Assembly: GCA_025934635.1 (NCBI GenBank)
Contig: JAICWX010000282.1
Location: 1 to 11,080 of the forward strand
DNA length: 11,080 nucleotides
Reading direction: 5' to 3'
Origin: Streptosporangiaceae bacterium
GTDB lineage: Bacteria > Actinomycetota > Actinomycetes > Streptosporangiales > Streptosporangiaceae
Part shown: positions 1-6,423 of the stretch, piece by piece
How the letters are laid out: every line of letters starts with the position of its first letter
How positions within the stretch are numbered: the stretch's first letter is position 1
Program-made: the position numbers and the translations under genes
Notes under the pieces: model-generated
The model's database searches: none
Told to the model about the DNA's origin: nothing
Seen by the model: only the letters and a program-made list of their open reading frames with translations

Positions 1-60
1 GGATCAAGGCACGGTGGATCAAGGCACGGTGGATCAAGGCACGGTGGATCAAGGCACAGT
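1..60 (+). repeat. 15-bp tandem repeat, four copies, at 5' end of the ATPase gene
   Basis: The unit GGATCAAGGCACGGT occurs at 1-15, 16-30 and 31-45 exactly, and at 46-60 with one change (CGGT to CAGT). The array may continue to the left of the window. The unit is five codons long, so in the ATPase frame it encodes repeated Val-Asp-Gln-Gly-Thr. Each unit also holds AAGG four bases before a GTG codon (GTG at 14, 29, 44 and 59), all in the same frame, so a possible start site is itself repeated. Copy-number change would alter only the length of the N-terminus or the number of possible starts, not the frame. Confidence 0.9.
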
Positions 61-1645
61 GGACAGCGCATCGGATGGTGCCCCTGGGGTCCCGGACGCC
101 GCCGCAGGCACCCCGGACGCAGGCCGCTCCGGCCGGCCGGTCCTGGTGCTGCAGCACGCGGCGAAGTCCTTCGGGGCGGTGCAGGCCCTGATCGACGGGT
201 CGATCGAGCTGTACCCCGGTGAGGCGCACGCCCTGGTGGGCGAGAACGGCGCCGGGAAGTCGACGCTGGTGAAGATCCTGGCCGGGGTGCACCAGCCGGA
301 TGCCGGAGTGCTGGTCGTGGACGACCGGGAGGTCACCCTGCCCGGGCCGGCCGCGGCGCACGCGGCCGGGATCGCGGTCATCTACCAGGAGCCGGCGCTG
401 TTCCCCGACCTGACCGTGGCGGAGAACATGTTCATCGGCCGCCAGCCCCTGACCTCGGGCCGCCGCATCGACCGGCGGGCCATGCGGGCCGAGGCGGCGG
501 AGATCTTCGCCCGGCTCGGGGTGCCGCTCGACCCGGCGCGGGTCGCCCGCGGGCTGTCCATCGCGGACCAGCAGGTCGTCGAGATCGGCAAGGCCATCTC
601 GCTGCAGGCGCGCGTCATCGTGATGGACGAGCCGACCGCGGCGCTGTCGGCCGCCGAGGTCGACCGGCTGTTCGAGGTGGTCAGGACTTTGCGCGCCGCG
701 AACACGGCGGTGCTGTTCATCTCGCACCGGCTCGAGGAGGTCTTCGCGATCTGCCAGCGGGTCACCGTGATGCGCGACGGCCGGCAGGTGCTCAGCCGGG
801 AGCTGGCCGGTCTGACCGCGGGCGACCTGGTCCGCGCGATGGTGGGCCGGGAGCTGGCCGAACGGCCCGCCGGGGATCAGATGGCCCCCGGTGAGCCGCT
901 GCTGACCGTGGACCGGCTCACCCGCGAGGGCATCTTCACCGACATCTCCTTCACCGTCCGGGCCGGGGAGATCGTCGCGCTGGCCGGGCTGGTCGGCTCG
1001 GGACGCAGCGAGGTGGCCCGGGCGATCTTCGGCATCGACCGCTACGACGCCGGCGCGGTCACGGTGCGCGGGCAGCGGCTGCGGCGCGGCTCGCCCACCG
1101 GGGCGATGGCCGCGGGCGTGGGGTTCGTCCCCGAGGACCGGCGGCAGCAGGGGCTGGTCATGGACATGTCGGTGCAGCAGAACGTGGCGCTGGCCTCGCT
1201 CGGCCGGCTGCGCCGCGGCGGGCTCATCCGGGCGTCGGCCGAACGGGCGCTGGCGACCGACTGGGCGGCCCGGCTCTCGATCAGGTACGGCAGGCTCAAG
1301 GATCCGGTGTCCATGCTCTCCGGCGGCAACCAGCAGAAGGTGGTGCTGGCCAAGTGGCTGGGGCGCAAGCCCGCGGTGCTGATCGTGGACGAGCCCACCC
1401 GGGGTATCGACGTGGCCACCAAGGCGGAGGTCCATCACCTGCTCGTCCAGCTCGCGCGGGACGGGATCGGCGTGCTCATGATCTCCTCCGAGCTGCCCGA
1501 GGTGCTCCAGATAAGCGACCGGATCCTGGTCATGCGGGAGGGACGGCTGATGACCGAGCTCGCTCACGCGGAGGCCTCGGAAGAGGAGATCCTCTCCGCC
1601 GCGACCGGCCAGGCCGCACCGGGCACGGCGGGGGCCGGGCGATGA
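14..1645 (+). CDS. rhaT: Rhamnose ABC importer, double ATP-binding protein
   Basis: This is the cytoplasmic ATPase of a CUT2 (ribose/rhamnose-type) sugar importer, with two nucleotide-binding domains in one chain of about 543 residues. Domain 1 has Walker [10 protein letters not shown] (76-84), Q-loop YQEP (124-127), a degenerate signature LSIADQQ (181-187), Walker B VIVMDEP (201-207) and switch SHR (237-239). Domain 2 has a degenerate Walker [10 protein letters not shown] (325-333), signature LSGGNQQK (435-442) and Walker B VLIVDEP (455-461), with Glu instead of His in the switch (ISSELPE). This asymmetry is normal for RbsA/XylG/RhaT proteins. The first 40 or so residues are repeats plus an Ala/Gly/Pro/Asp-rich linker. 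The start is uncertain: the frame is open to the left edge, and GTG at 14, 29, 44 or 59 or an outside codon could serve. The stop overlaps the next start by four bases (ATGA). The symbol follows Rhizobium usage and is not the E. coli RhaT symporter; specificity is inferred from the catabolic neighbours. Confidence 0.9.
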   Translation: MDQGTVDQGTVDQGTVDSASDGAPGVPDAAAGTPDAGRSGRPVLVLQHAAKSFGAVQALIDGSIELYPGEAHALVGENGAGKSTLVKILAGVHQPDAGVLVVDDREVTLPGPAAAHAAGIAVIYQEPALFPDLTVAENMFIGRQPLTSGRRIDRRAMRAEAAEIFARLGVPLDPARVARGLSIADQQVVEIGKAISLQARVIVMDEPTAALSAAEVDRLFEVVRTLRAANTAVLFISHRLEEVFAICQRVTVMRDGRQVLSRELAGLTAGDLVRAMVGRELAERPAGDQMAPGEPLLTVDRLTREGIFTDISFTVRAGEIVALAGLVGSGRSEVARAIFGIDRYDAGAVTVRGQRLRRGSPTGAMAAGVGFVPEDRRQQGLVMDMSVQQNVALASLGRLRRGGLIRASAERALATDWAARLSIRYGRLKDPVSMLSGGNQQKVVLAKWLGRKPAVLIVDEPTRGIDVATKAEVHHLLVQLARDGIGVLMISSELPEVLQISDRILVMREGRLMTELAHAEASEEEILSAATGQAAPGTAGAGR

Positions 1646-2679
1646 GCACGACGCTGGTATCGCCGCCGGCCTCCGCGGGCACCGGGGCGCGCCGGCTCAC
1701 TGAGCGGGCCTTCCGGATCAGGGAATCGGGCATCCTCGTCGTGCTCGTGGTGTTCGTCGCTGTCACCTGGTCCGTCCAGCACCGGTTCCTGAACAGCACC
1801 AACATCCAGTTCATCCTGGTCAACACCACGGTGTTCGCGCTGCTGGCGCTGGGCGAGACGATGGTGGTCATCAGCCGGAACTACGACCTGTCGGTCGGCT
1901 CCGTGCTCGGCCTCTCCGCCTACCTCTCGGCGAACCTGTTCGGGCAGCACCACGGCATTTCCATCGTGCTGGTCTTCGCGACCGGGCTGGGCATCGGCCT
2001 GGGCTGCGGCCTGCTGAACGGCCTCATGGTGTCCGTCGGCCGGGTGCCGAGCCTGGTGGTGACGCTGGCCACCTTGTACATCTTCCGCGGCATCGACATC
2101 CTCATCGTGGGCGGCAAGGAGGTCGTGGCCAACTCGCTGCCGTCCAGCTTCACCGACATCCCCAAGGCCACCGTGCTCGGCCTCCCTGACCTGGCCATCG
2201 TGATCGCGGTGGTGATCGCGATCGGGGCCTACTACCTGCGCTCCTTCCGGTCCGGCCGGGAGCTGTACGCGATGGGGTCCAATCCGGACGCCGCGCGGCT
2301 GGCCGGGATTCCGGTGGGCCGGCGCGTGTTCGCGGCGTTCGCGGTGAGCGGCGCCATCGCCGGGATCGCCGGGGTGCTGTGGGCGGCGCAGTACGGCACC
2401 ATCGACTCGACCGCGGGCACCGGCTACGAGCTTCAGGTGGTGTCCGCCGTCGTGGTCGGCGGGGTGGCGATCTTCGGCGGGAGCGGCAGCGCGGTCGGCG
2501 CGGCCCTCGGCGCGCTGCTGCTCAACACGATCAACTCCGCGCTCTACGTGCTGGGCATCTCGCCGTTCTGGGATCAGGCGATCTGGGGCTTCCTGCTCAT
2601 CCTGGCCATCGCCCTGGACCGGTTCATCGCGGTCCGGCTGACCGCCGCGCTGCGGCTGAGGAGGACCCGCCATGTCTGA
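1642..2679 (+). CDS. rhaP: Rhamnose ABC importer, first permease
   Basis: This is an integral membrane permease of the BPD_transp_2 family (RbsC/XylH/RhaP type), 345 residues, which forms half of the sugar channel. Several hydrophobic segments run from about residue 30 to 330. The family motif YDLSVGS is at 81-87, following [10 protein letters not shown], and the cytoplasmic coupling loop [14 protein letters not shown] at 212-225 is the expected contact with the ATPase. The start ATG at 1642 overlaps the ATPase stop as ATGA, which implies translational coupling. The same frame stays open upstream to 1354, but that part lies inside the ATPase gene and reads as Arg/Gly-rich nonsense, so it is not used. 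The 3' end overlaps the second permease by eight bases. The channel is probably a heterodimer with that protein. The P/Q assignment between the two permeases is by order only. Confidence 0.9.
   Translation: MSTTLVSPPASAGTGARRLTERAFRIRESGILVVLVVFVAVTWSVQHRFLNSTNIQFILVNTTVFALLALGETMVVISRNYDLSVGSVLGLSAYLSANLFGQHHGISIVLVFATGLGIGLGCGLLNGLMVSVGRVPSLVVTLATLYIFRGIDILIVGGKEVVANSLPSSFTDIPKATVLGLPDLAIVIAVVIAIGAYYLRSFRSGRELYAMGSNPDAARLAGIPVGRRVFAAFAVSGAIAGIAGVLWAAQYGTIDSTAGTGYELQVVSAVVVGGVAIFGGSGSAVGAALGALLLNTINSALYVLGISPFWDQAIWGFLLILAIALDRFIAVRLTAALRLRRTRHV
2659..2664 (+). promoter_or_regulatory. Shine-Dalgarno site of the second permease
   Basis: AGGAGG lies seven bases before the ATG at 2672, inside the 3' end of the first permease gene. 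It is the strongest ribosome site seen in the operon and fixes the second permease start, even though the two genes overlap. Confidence 0.75.
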
Positions 2680-3715
2680 GCGGCTGCGGGCAGCGCTGGG
2701 TTCGGCCCCGCTCAGGGGAGCCGTTCGCTGGGAGACCGGGCTCGCGCTGCTGGTGGTGATCATCGCCATCGCCGGCGCCTCGGTGTCGTCGTCGTTCTTC
2801 ACCAGCAACAACTTCTTCAACCTGGGCCTGTCCAACGGCGAGATCGCGATCATGACGCTGCCGATGACGCTGATCGTCATCAGCGGCGAGATCGACCTGT
2901 CGGTCGCCTCGACGCTGGGCATGTCCAGTGCCCTGCTCGGCTTCCTGTGGGCCCGGCACTGGCCCATGCTCGCCATCTTCGCCCTGATCGCGGTGGTCGG
3001 GCTGGCGGCCGGCGCCGTCAACGGCCTGCTCGTCACCCGGTTCGGGCTGCCCTCGCTGGCCGTCACCATCGGCACGCTCGCGCTGTACCGGGGCGTCGCG
3101 ACGATCCTGCTCGGGCCCAGCACAGTGGCTAACTTCCCCGAGACCTACACCAACCTCGGGGTCAACGCGGTGCCGTTCACCGGCAACGACCTCACCTACT
3201 CGGCCGCGATCTTCATCGTGCTCGCGATCATCTTCGCGGTTGTCCTGCAGGCGACGCCGTTCGGCCGGTCGGTCTTCGCCATGGGCGCCAGCGTGGAGGC
3301 GGCCCAGTTCGCCGGCATCCGGGTGAAGCGGATCAAGACCATCTTGTTCATGACCTCCGGGCTGGTGTGCGCGCTGGCCGGCGTGCTGCTGACCTTCCGG
3401 CTGAACACCGCCGTGCAGAACAACGGGCTCGGCCTGGAACTGGACGTGGTCGCGATCGTCCTGCTCGGCGGGGTGTCGATCTTCGGCGGCAAGGGCTCCC
3501 TGATCGGGGTGGTGCTCGCCGTGCTGGCGTTCGCCGGCATCCAGAACGCGCTGTTCCTGACCAACTTCAACCAGGAAGCGGCCGGGATCGTCACCGGCGC
3601 GCTGCTGCTCCTGTCCGTCTTCGGCCGCAATGCGGCGTCCTTCTCGAGCCGGCTGCGGGCGTGGCTGCCCGGCACCCGCCGCGGCCGTGGACCCCAGAGC
3701 TCTCCGACGCAGTAA
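2672..3715 (+). CDS. rhaQ: Rhamnose ABC importer, second permease
   Basis: This is a second BPD_transp_2 membrane permease, 347 residues, the likely partner of the upstream permease in the rhamnose channel. Hydrophobic segments span about residues 23-320. GEIDLSVAS at 72-80 is the family's GxIDLSVGS motif, and GASVEAAQFAGIRV at 205-218 is the coupling loop, closely parallel to the one in the first permease. The C-terminal tail (about 325-347) is basic and Gly/Pro-rich, as expected for a cytoplasmic end. The ATG at 2672 lies within the last eight bases of the preceding gene and has AGGAGG seven bases upstream. A 52-nt gap separates it from the binding-protein gene. Family assignment is firm; substrate comes from context. 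Confidence 0.9.
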   Translation: MSERLRAALGSAPLRGAVRWETGLALLVVIIAIAGASVSSSFFTSNNFFNLGLSNGEIAIMTLPMTLIVISGEIDLSVASTLGMSSALLGFLWARHWPMLAIFALIAVVGLAAGAVNGLLVTRFGLPSLAVTIGTLALYRGVATILLGPSTVANFPETYTNLGVNAVPFTGNDLTYSAAIFIVLAIIFAVVLQATPFGRSVFAMGASVEAAQFAGIRVKRIKTILFMTSGLVCALAGVLLTFRLNTAVQNNGLGLELDVVAIVLLGGVSIFGGKGSLIGVVLAVLAFAGIQNALFLTNFNQEAAGIVTGALLLLSVFGRNAASFSSRLRAWLPGTRRGRGPQSSPTQ

Positions 3716-3767
3716 CCCGACGTAGGAATCCAACCGCTTTTCAGAGCCGAAAATTGAAAGGATTCAC

Positions 3768-4841
3768 ATGAAGCTGAGACAGACGGCAGTCCTGGCCGTA
3801 CCGCTCGTCACCACCTCGATCCTGCTCGCGGCGTGCAGTTCCTCGGGCTCGAGCTCGTCCGCGGGCTCCGGCTCGACCTCGTCCTCGGCCCAGTCCTCAG
3901 CCGGCTCGGGCGGGCTGAAGAGCGGCCTGAAGGTGTTCGTGATCCCGAAGAACCTCGGGAACAACTACTTCACCACGGCCGACAGCGCGAAGTCCGGCGG
4001 CGCGATCGCCGCGCTCAGCGCGCTGGGCGAGACCGGCACCGAGACCAGCGGCACCGCCGCCACGCCCGCCTCGCAGATCCCGGCCATCCAGGCCGCGATC
4101 AGCAAGGGCGCGAACGCGCTCATCGTGTCGGCCACCGACCCGACCGCGCTGTGCCCGACGCTGAACGGCGCGATGAAACGCGGCATCACGGTCGTCACCT
4201 ACGACTCGGACGCGCCGGGCTGCCGCAACCTGTTCATCAACCAGGCCTCGACCGCCCAGATCGGCACGAGCGAGGTCGACGTGCTGGCCAAGCAGCTGAA
4301 CGAGACCGGGGACATCGCGATCGTCTCGGCCACCGCCTCGGCCACGAACCAGAACGCCTGGATCGGGTTCATGAAGCAGGAGCTGAAGAAGTACCCGAAG
4401 ATGAAGCTGGTCTCGACCGTCTACGGTAACGACGACCCGACCACGGCCACCCAGGTGACCCAGGGCCTGCTCCAGCAGTACCCGAACCTGAAGGGCATCA
4501 TCTCGCCGACCACGGTCGGGATCGCGGCCGCGGCCGCGGTCCTGGACAACGCCAAGTACCGCGGCAAGATCGCGCTGACCGGGCTCGGCACGCCGGACTC
4601 GCTGAAGAAGTACGTCTCCGACGGCACCATCAAGCAGTTCGTGCTCTGGAAGCCGAACGACCTCGGCTTCCTGGCGGCGTACGCGGCGGTGGAGGCCGCG
4701 TCGGGCAAGATCGACGGCTCGCAGGGCCAGCAGTTCACCGCGGGCAAGCTCGGCTCGTTCACCGTCGGCGCCGACAAGACCGTACTGCTCGGGCCGCCGT
4801 TCACCTTCGACTCCGCCAACATCGGCCAGTTCGACTTCTAG
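3768..4841 (+). CDS. rhaS: Rhamnose ABC importer, lipoprotein substrate-binding protein
   Basis: This is the extracytoplasmic L-rhamnose-binding protein of the importer, 357 residues. Residues 1-22 form a lipoprotein signal with lipobox LLAAC, so Cys23 should be lipidated and anchor the protein to the outer face of the membrane. Residues 24-49 are a Ser/Gly/Ala linker. The rest is a periplasmic-binding-protein type I (Peripla_BP_4) fold with stretches typical of RhaS and the related LsrB: VIPKNLGNNYF (58-68), SATDPTAL (121-128), INQAS (157-161), ATNQNAWIG (192-200) and SPTTVGIAAAA (246-256). Cys129 and Cys152 could pair as a disulfide. AAAGGA at 3757-3762 sits five bases before the ATG. The gene follows both permeases and is itself followed by a long perfect hairpin, which may raise its share of transcript over the catabolic genes. 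An autoinducer-2 role is the alternative, but the rha neighbours argue against it. Confidence 0.92.
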   Translation: MKLRQTAVLAVPLVTTSILLAACSSSGSSSSAGSGSTSSSAQSSAGSGGLKSGLKVFVIPKNLGNNYFTTADSAKSGGAIAALSALGETGTETSGTAATPASQIPAIQAAISKGANALIVSATDPTALCPTLNGAMKRGITVVTYDSDAPGCRNLFINQASTAQIGTSEVDVLAKQLNETGDIAIVSATASATNQNAWIGFMKQELKKYPKMKLVSTVYGNDDPTTATQVTQGLLQQYPNLKGIISPTTVGIAAAAAVLDNAKYRGKIALTGLGTPDSLKKYVSDGTIKQFVLWKPNDLGFLAAYAAVEAASGKIDGSQGQQFTAGKLGSFTVGADKTVLLGPPFTFDSANIGQFDF

Positions 4842-4846
4842 GAATC

Positions 4847-4893
4847 ATCGTGTGTACTTACCCCCCGGGTCCCGGGGGGTAAGTACACACGAT
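4847..4893 (+). terminator. Perfect 23-bp inverted repeat; candidate attenuator or mRNA-stabilising hairpin
   Basis: Arms at 4847-4869 and 4871-4893 are exact reverse complements, separated by the single base T at 4870. The RNA would fold into an uninterrupted stem, with an AT-containing base and a C6/G6 run near the tip. It begins five bases after the rhaS stop and ends 18 bases before the rhaM start. There is no U-tract, so it is not a classical intrinsic terminator; actinobacterial terminators often lack one. Possible jobs are partial termination after the transporter genes, protection of the rhaS mRNA 3' end, or, as DNA, a dimeric regulator site. The arms are longer than usual for an operator. 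Confidence 0.6.
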
Positions 4894-4901
4894 CCCCGAT
4901 C

Positions 4902-4907
4902 GGAGGG
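4902..4907 (+). promoter_or_regulatory. Shine-Dalgarno site fixing the rhaM start
   Basis: GGAGGG lies four bases before the GTG at 4912. It supports the GTG start over a start at 4852 in the same frame, which would lie inside the hairpin and add 20 residues not found in rhamnose mutarotases. Confidence 0.7.
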
Positions 4908-4911
4908 ACGC

Positions 4912-5232
4912 GTGGAGCGAGTCTGCTTTCTCGGGCGGGTCAGGCCGGAACGGCTGGCCGAGTACACCGAACGGCACGAGCAGGTCTGGCCGGACATGCT
5001 GGCCGCGCTGCGCGAGGCGGGATGGCACAACTACAGCCTGTTCCTGACCGGGGACGGGCTGCTGGTGGGATACCTGGAAACGCCGGATTACCAGGCCGCG
5101 CTGGACCGCATGGCCGGGACCGAGGTCAACGCCCGGTGGCAGCGGGACATGGCGCCTTACTTCACCGACCTCGACGGCCGCCCGCCCGACCAGGGCTTCC
5201 GGCGGATCGACGAGATATTTCACGTGGACTGA
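4912..5232 (+). CDS. rhaM: L-rhamnose mutarotase
   Basis: This cytoplasmic enzyme interconverts the alpha and beta anomers of L-rhamnose, supplying the form used by the isomerase. The product is 106 residues, matching the usual 104 or so of RhaM/YiiL. The N-terminus RVCFLGRVRPERLAEY aligns with the family start, followed by ERHEQVWPDM (20-29), whose His22 matches the catalytic His22 of E. coli RhaM. HNYSLFL, the AGTEVNARWQRDM region and a C-terminal DEIFHVD also match the family's ferredoxin-like fold. The GTG start at 4912 follows GGAGGG and gives the right length; an earlier in-frame start at 4852 would read through the hairpin. The gene stands between the importer and rhaI, 19 bases before the latter. 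The Rhizobium name is rhaU. Assignment is confident. Confidence 0.93.
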   Translation: MERVCFLGRVRPERLAEYTERHEQVWPDMLAALREAGWHNYSLFLTGDGLLVGYLETPDYQAALDRMAGTEVNARWQRDMAPYFTDLDGRPPDQGFRRIDEIFHVD

Positions 5233-5251
5233 AAACGGAGATGAACACCGC

Positions 5252-6418
5252 ATGCGTGACCTGACCGCAGTCAAGGCAGCGCTGAGACCGCACGAGATCG
5301 AGCTGCCCTCCTGGGCCTTCGGCAACTCCGGGACGCGGTTCAAGGTTTTCGGCCAGCCGGGCGTCCCGCGCACGCCGTGGGAGAAGGCCGAGGACGCCGC
5401 GCAGGTGCACCGGTACACCGGCGTCGCCCCCGCCATGGCCGTGCACATCCCCTGGGACAAGGTGGACGACTACGGGGCGCTGGCCCGGCACGCCGCCGGC
5501 CTGGGGATCAGGATCGGCGCCGTCAACGCGAACGTCTTCCAGGACGACGACTACCGGCTGGGCAGCGTCTGCAACCCCGATCCGCGGGTACGCGCGAAGG
5601 CGGTGGCTCACCTGCTCGAGTGCGTCGACATCATGGACGCCACCGGGTCGCGGGACCTCAAGCTGTGGTTCGCCGACGGCACCAACTACCCCGGCCAGGA
5701 CGACATCAGGGGCCGCCAGGACCGGCTGGCCGAGTCCCTGGCCACCGTCTACGCCCGGCTCGGCGAGGGCCAGCGGATGCTGCTGGAGTACAAGCTGTTC
5801 GAGCCGTCGTTCTACACCACCGACGTCCCCGACTGGGGCACCAGCCTGCTGCACTGCCAGATCCTCGGCCCCAAGGCCCAGGTCGTGGTGGACACCGGCC
5901 ATCACGCGCCGGGGACCAACATCGAGTTCATCGTGGCCCTGCTGCTGCGGGCGGGCAGGCTCGGCGGCTTCGACTTCAACAGCCGCTTCTACGCCGACGA
6001 CGACCTGATGGTGGGCGCCGCCGACCCGTTCCAGCTGTTCCGCATCATGCACGAGGTGGTCAGCGCGGGCGCGCTCGCGCCTGCCGCCGGGGTGGCGTTC
6101 ATGCTCGACCAGTGCCACAACATCGAGCCGAAGATCCCGGCCCAGATCCGTTCGGTCATGAACGTGCAGGAGGCCACGGCCAAGGCGCTGCTCATCGACG
6201 CCGGCGAGCTCGCCGCGGCGCAGCAGGCCGGCGACGTGCTGGCGGCCAACGCGGCGATGATGGACGCGTACAACACCGACGTCCGGCCGCTGCTGGCCGA
6301 GCTGCGGCAGGAAACCGGCCTGGACCCGGATCCGGTCGCGGCCTACCGCGGCTCCGGGTACGCCGAGAAGATCGTCGCCGGGCGGGTGGGCGGGACCCCC
6401 GCGGGCTGGGGAAGCTGA
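5252..6418 (+). CDS. rhaI: L-rhamnose isomerase (Streptomyces/Pseudomonas type)
   Basis: This cytoplasmic metal-dependent enzyme converts L-rhamnose to L-rhamnulose. The product is 388 residues, a xylose-isomerase-like TIM barrel of the RhaI type, not the E. coli RhaA type. Aligning by spacing to the Pseudomonas stutzeri enzyme (Glu219, Asp254, His257, His281, Asp289, Asp291, Asp327), I place the ligands at Glu179 (LLEYKLFEP), Asp214 and His217 (VVVDTGHHAP), Asp249 and Asp251 (FYADDD) and Asp286 (MLDQCHN). The position matching His281 is Asp241 (GGFDFNS), which may be a subfamily trait. GGAG at 5237-5240 lies 11 bases before the ATG. The gene is five bases from the next one, which implies translational coupling. 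The family is clear. Enzymes of this type can act on other aldoses and ketoses, but the locus fixes rhamnose as the natural substrate. Confidence 0.93.
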   Translation: MRDLTAVKAALRPHEIELPSWAFGNSGTRFKVFGQPGVPRTPWEKAEDAAQVHRYTGVAPAMAVHIPWDKVDDYGALARHAAGLGIRIGAVNANVFQDDDYRLGSVCNPDPRVRAKAVAHLLECVDIMDATGSRDLKLWFADGTNYPGQDDIRGRQDRLAESLATVYARLGEGQRMLLEYKLFEPSFYTTDVPDWGTSLLHCQILGPKAQVVVDTGHHAPGTNIEFIVALLLRAGRLGGFDFNSRFYADDDLMVGAADPFQLFRIMHEVVSAGALAPAAGVAFMLDQCHNIEPKIPAQIRSVMNVQEATAKALLIDAGELAAAQQAGDVLAANAAMMDAYNTDVRPLLAELRQETGLDPDPVAAYRGSGYAEKIVAGRVGGTPAGWGS

Positions 6419-6423
6419 AGATC

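Noticed and set aside
1564..3733. Long - strand open frames opposite the two permease genes
   Set aside because: The + strand permeases have full family motifs, ribosome sites and coupled starts; the - strand products are polar, repetitive and unlike any known protein.
3716..3767. Gap before rhaS, considered as a separate promoter region
   Set aside because: It is only 52 bases, has a clear ribosome site at its end, but no convincing promoter boxes or hairpin; reading rhaS as part of the same operon is simpler.
4852..4911. An upstream in-frame start for the mutarotase at 4852
   Set aside because: It lies inside the perfect hairpin and would add 20 residues absent from rhamnose mutarotases; GTG 4912 has a good ribosome site and gives the family length.
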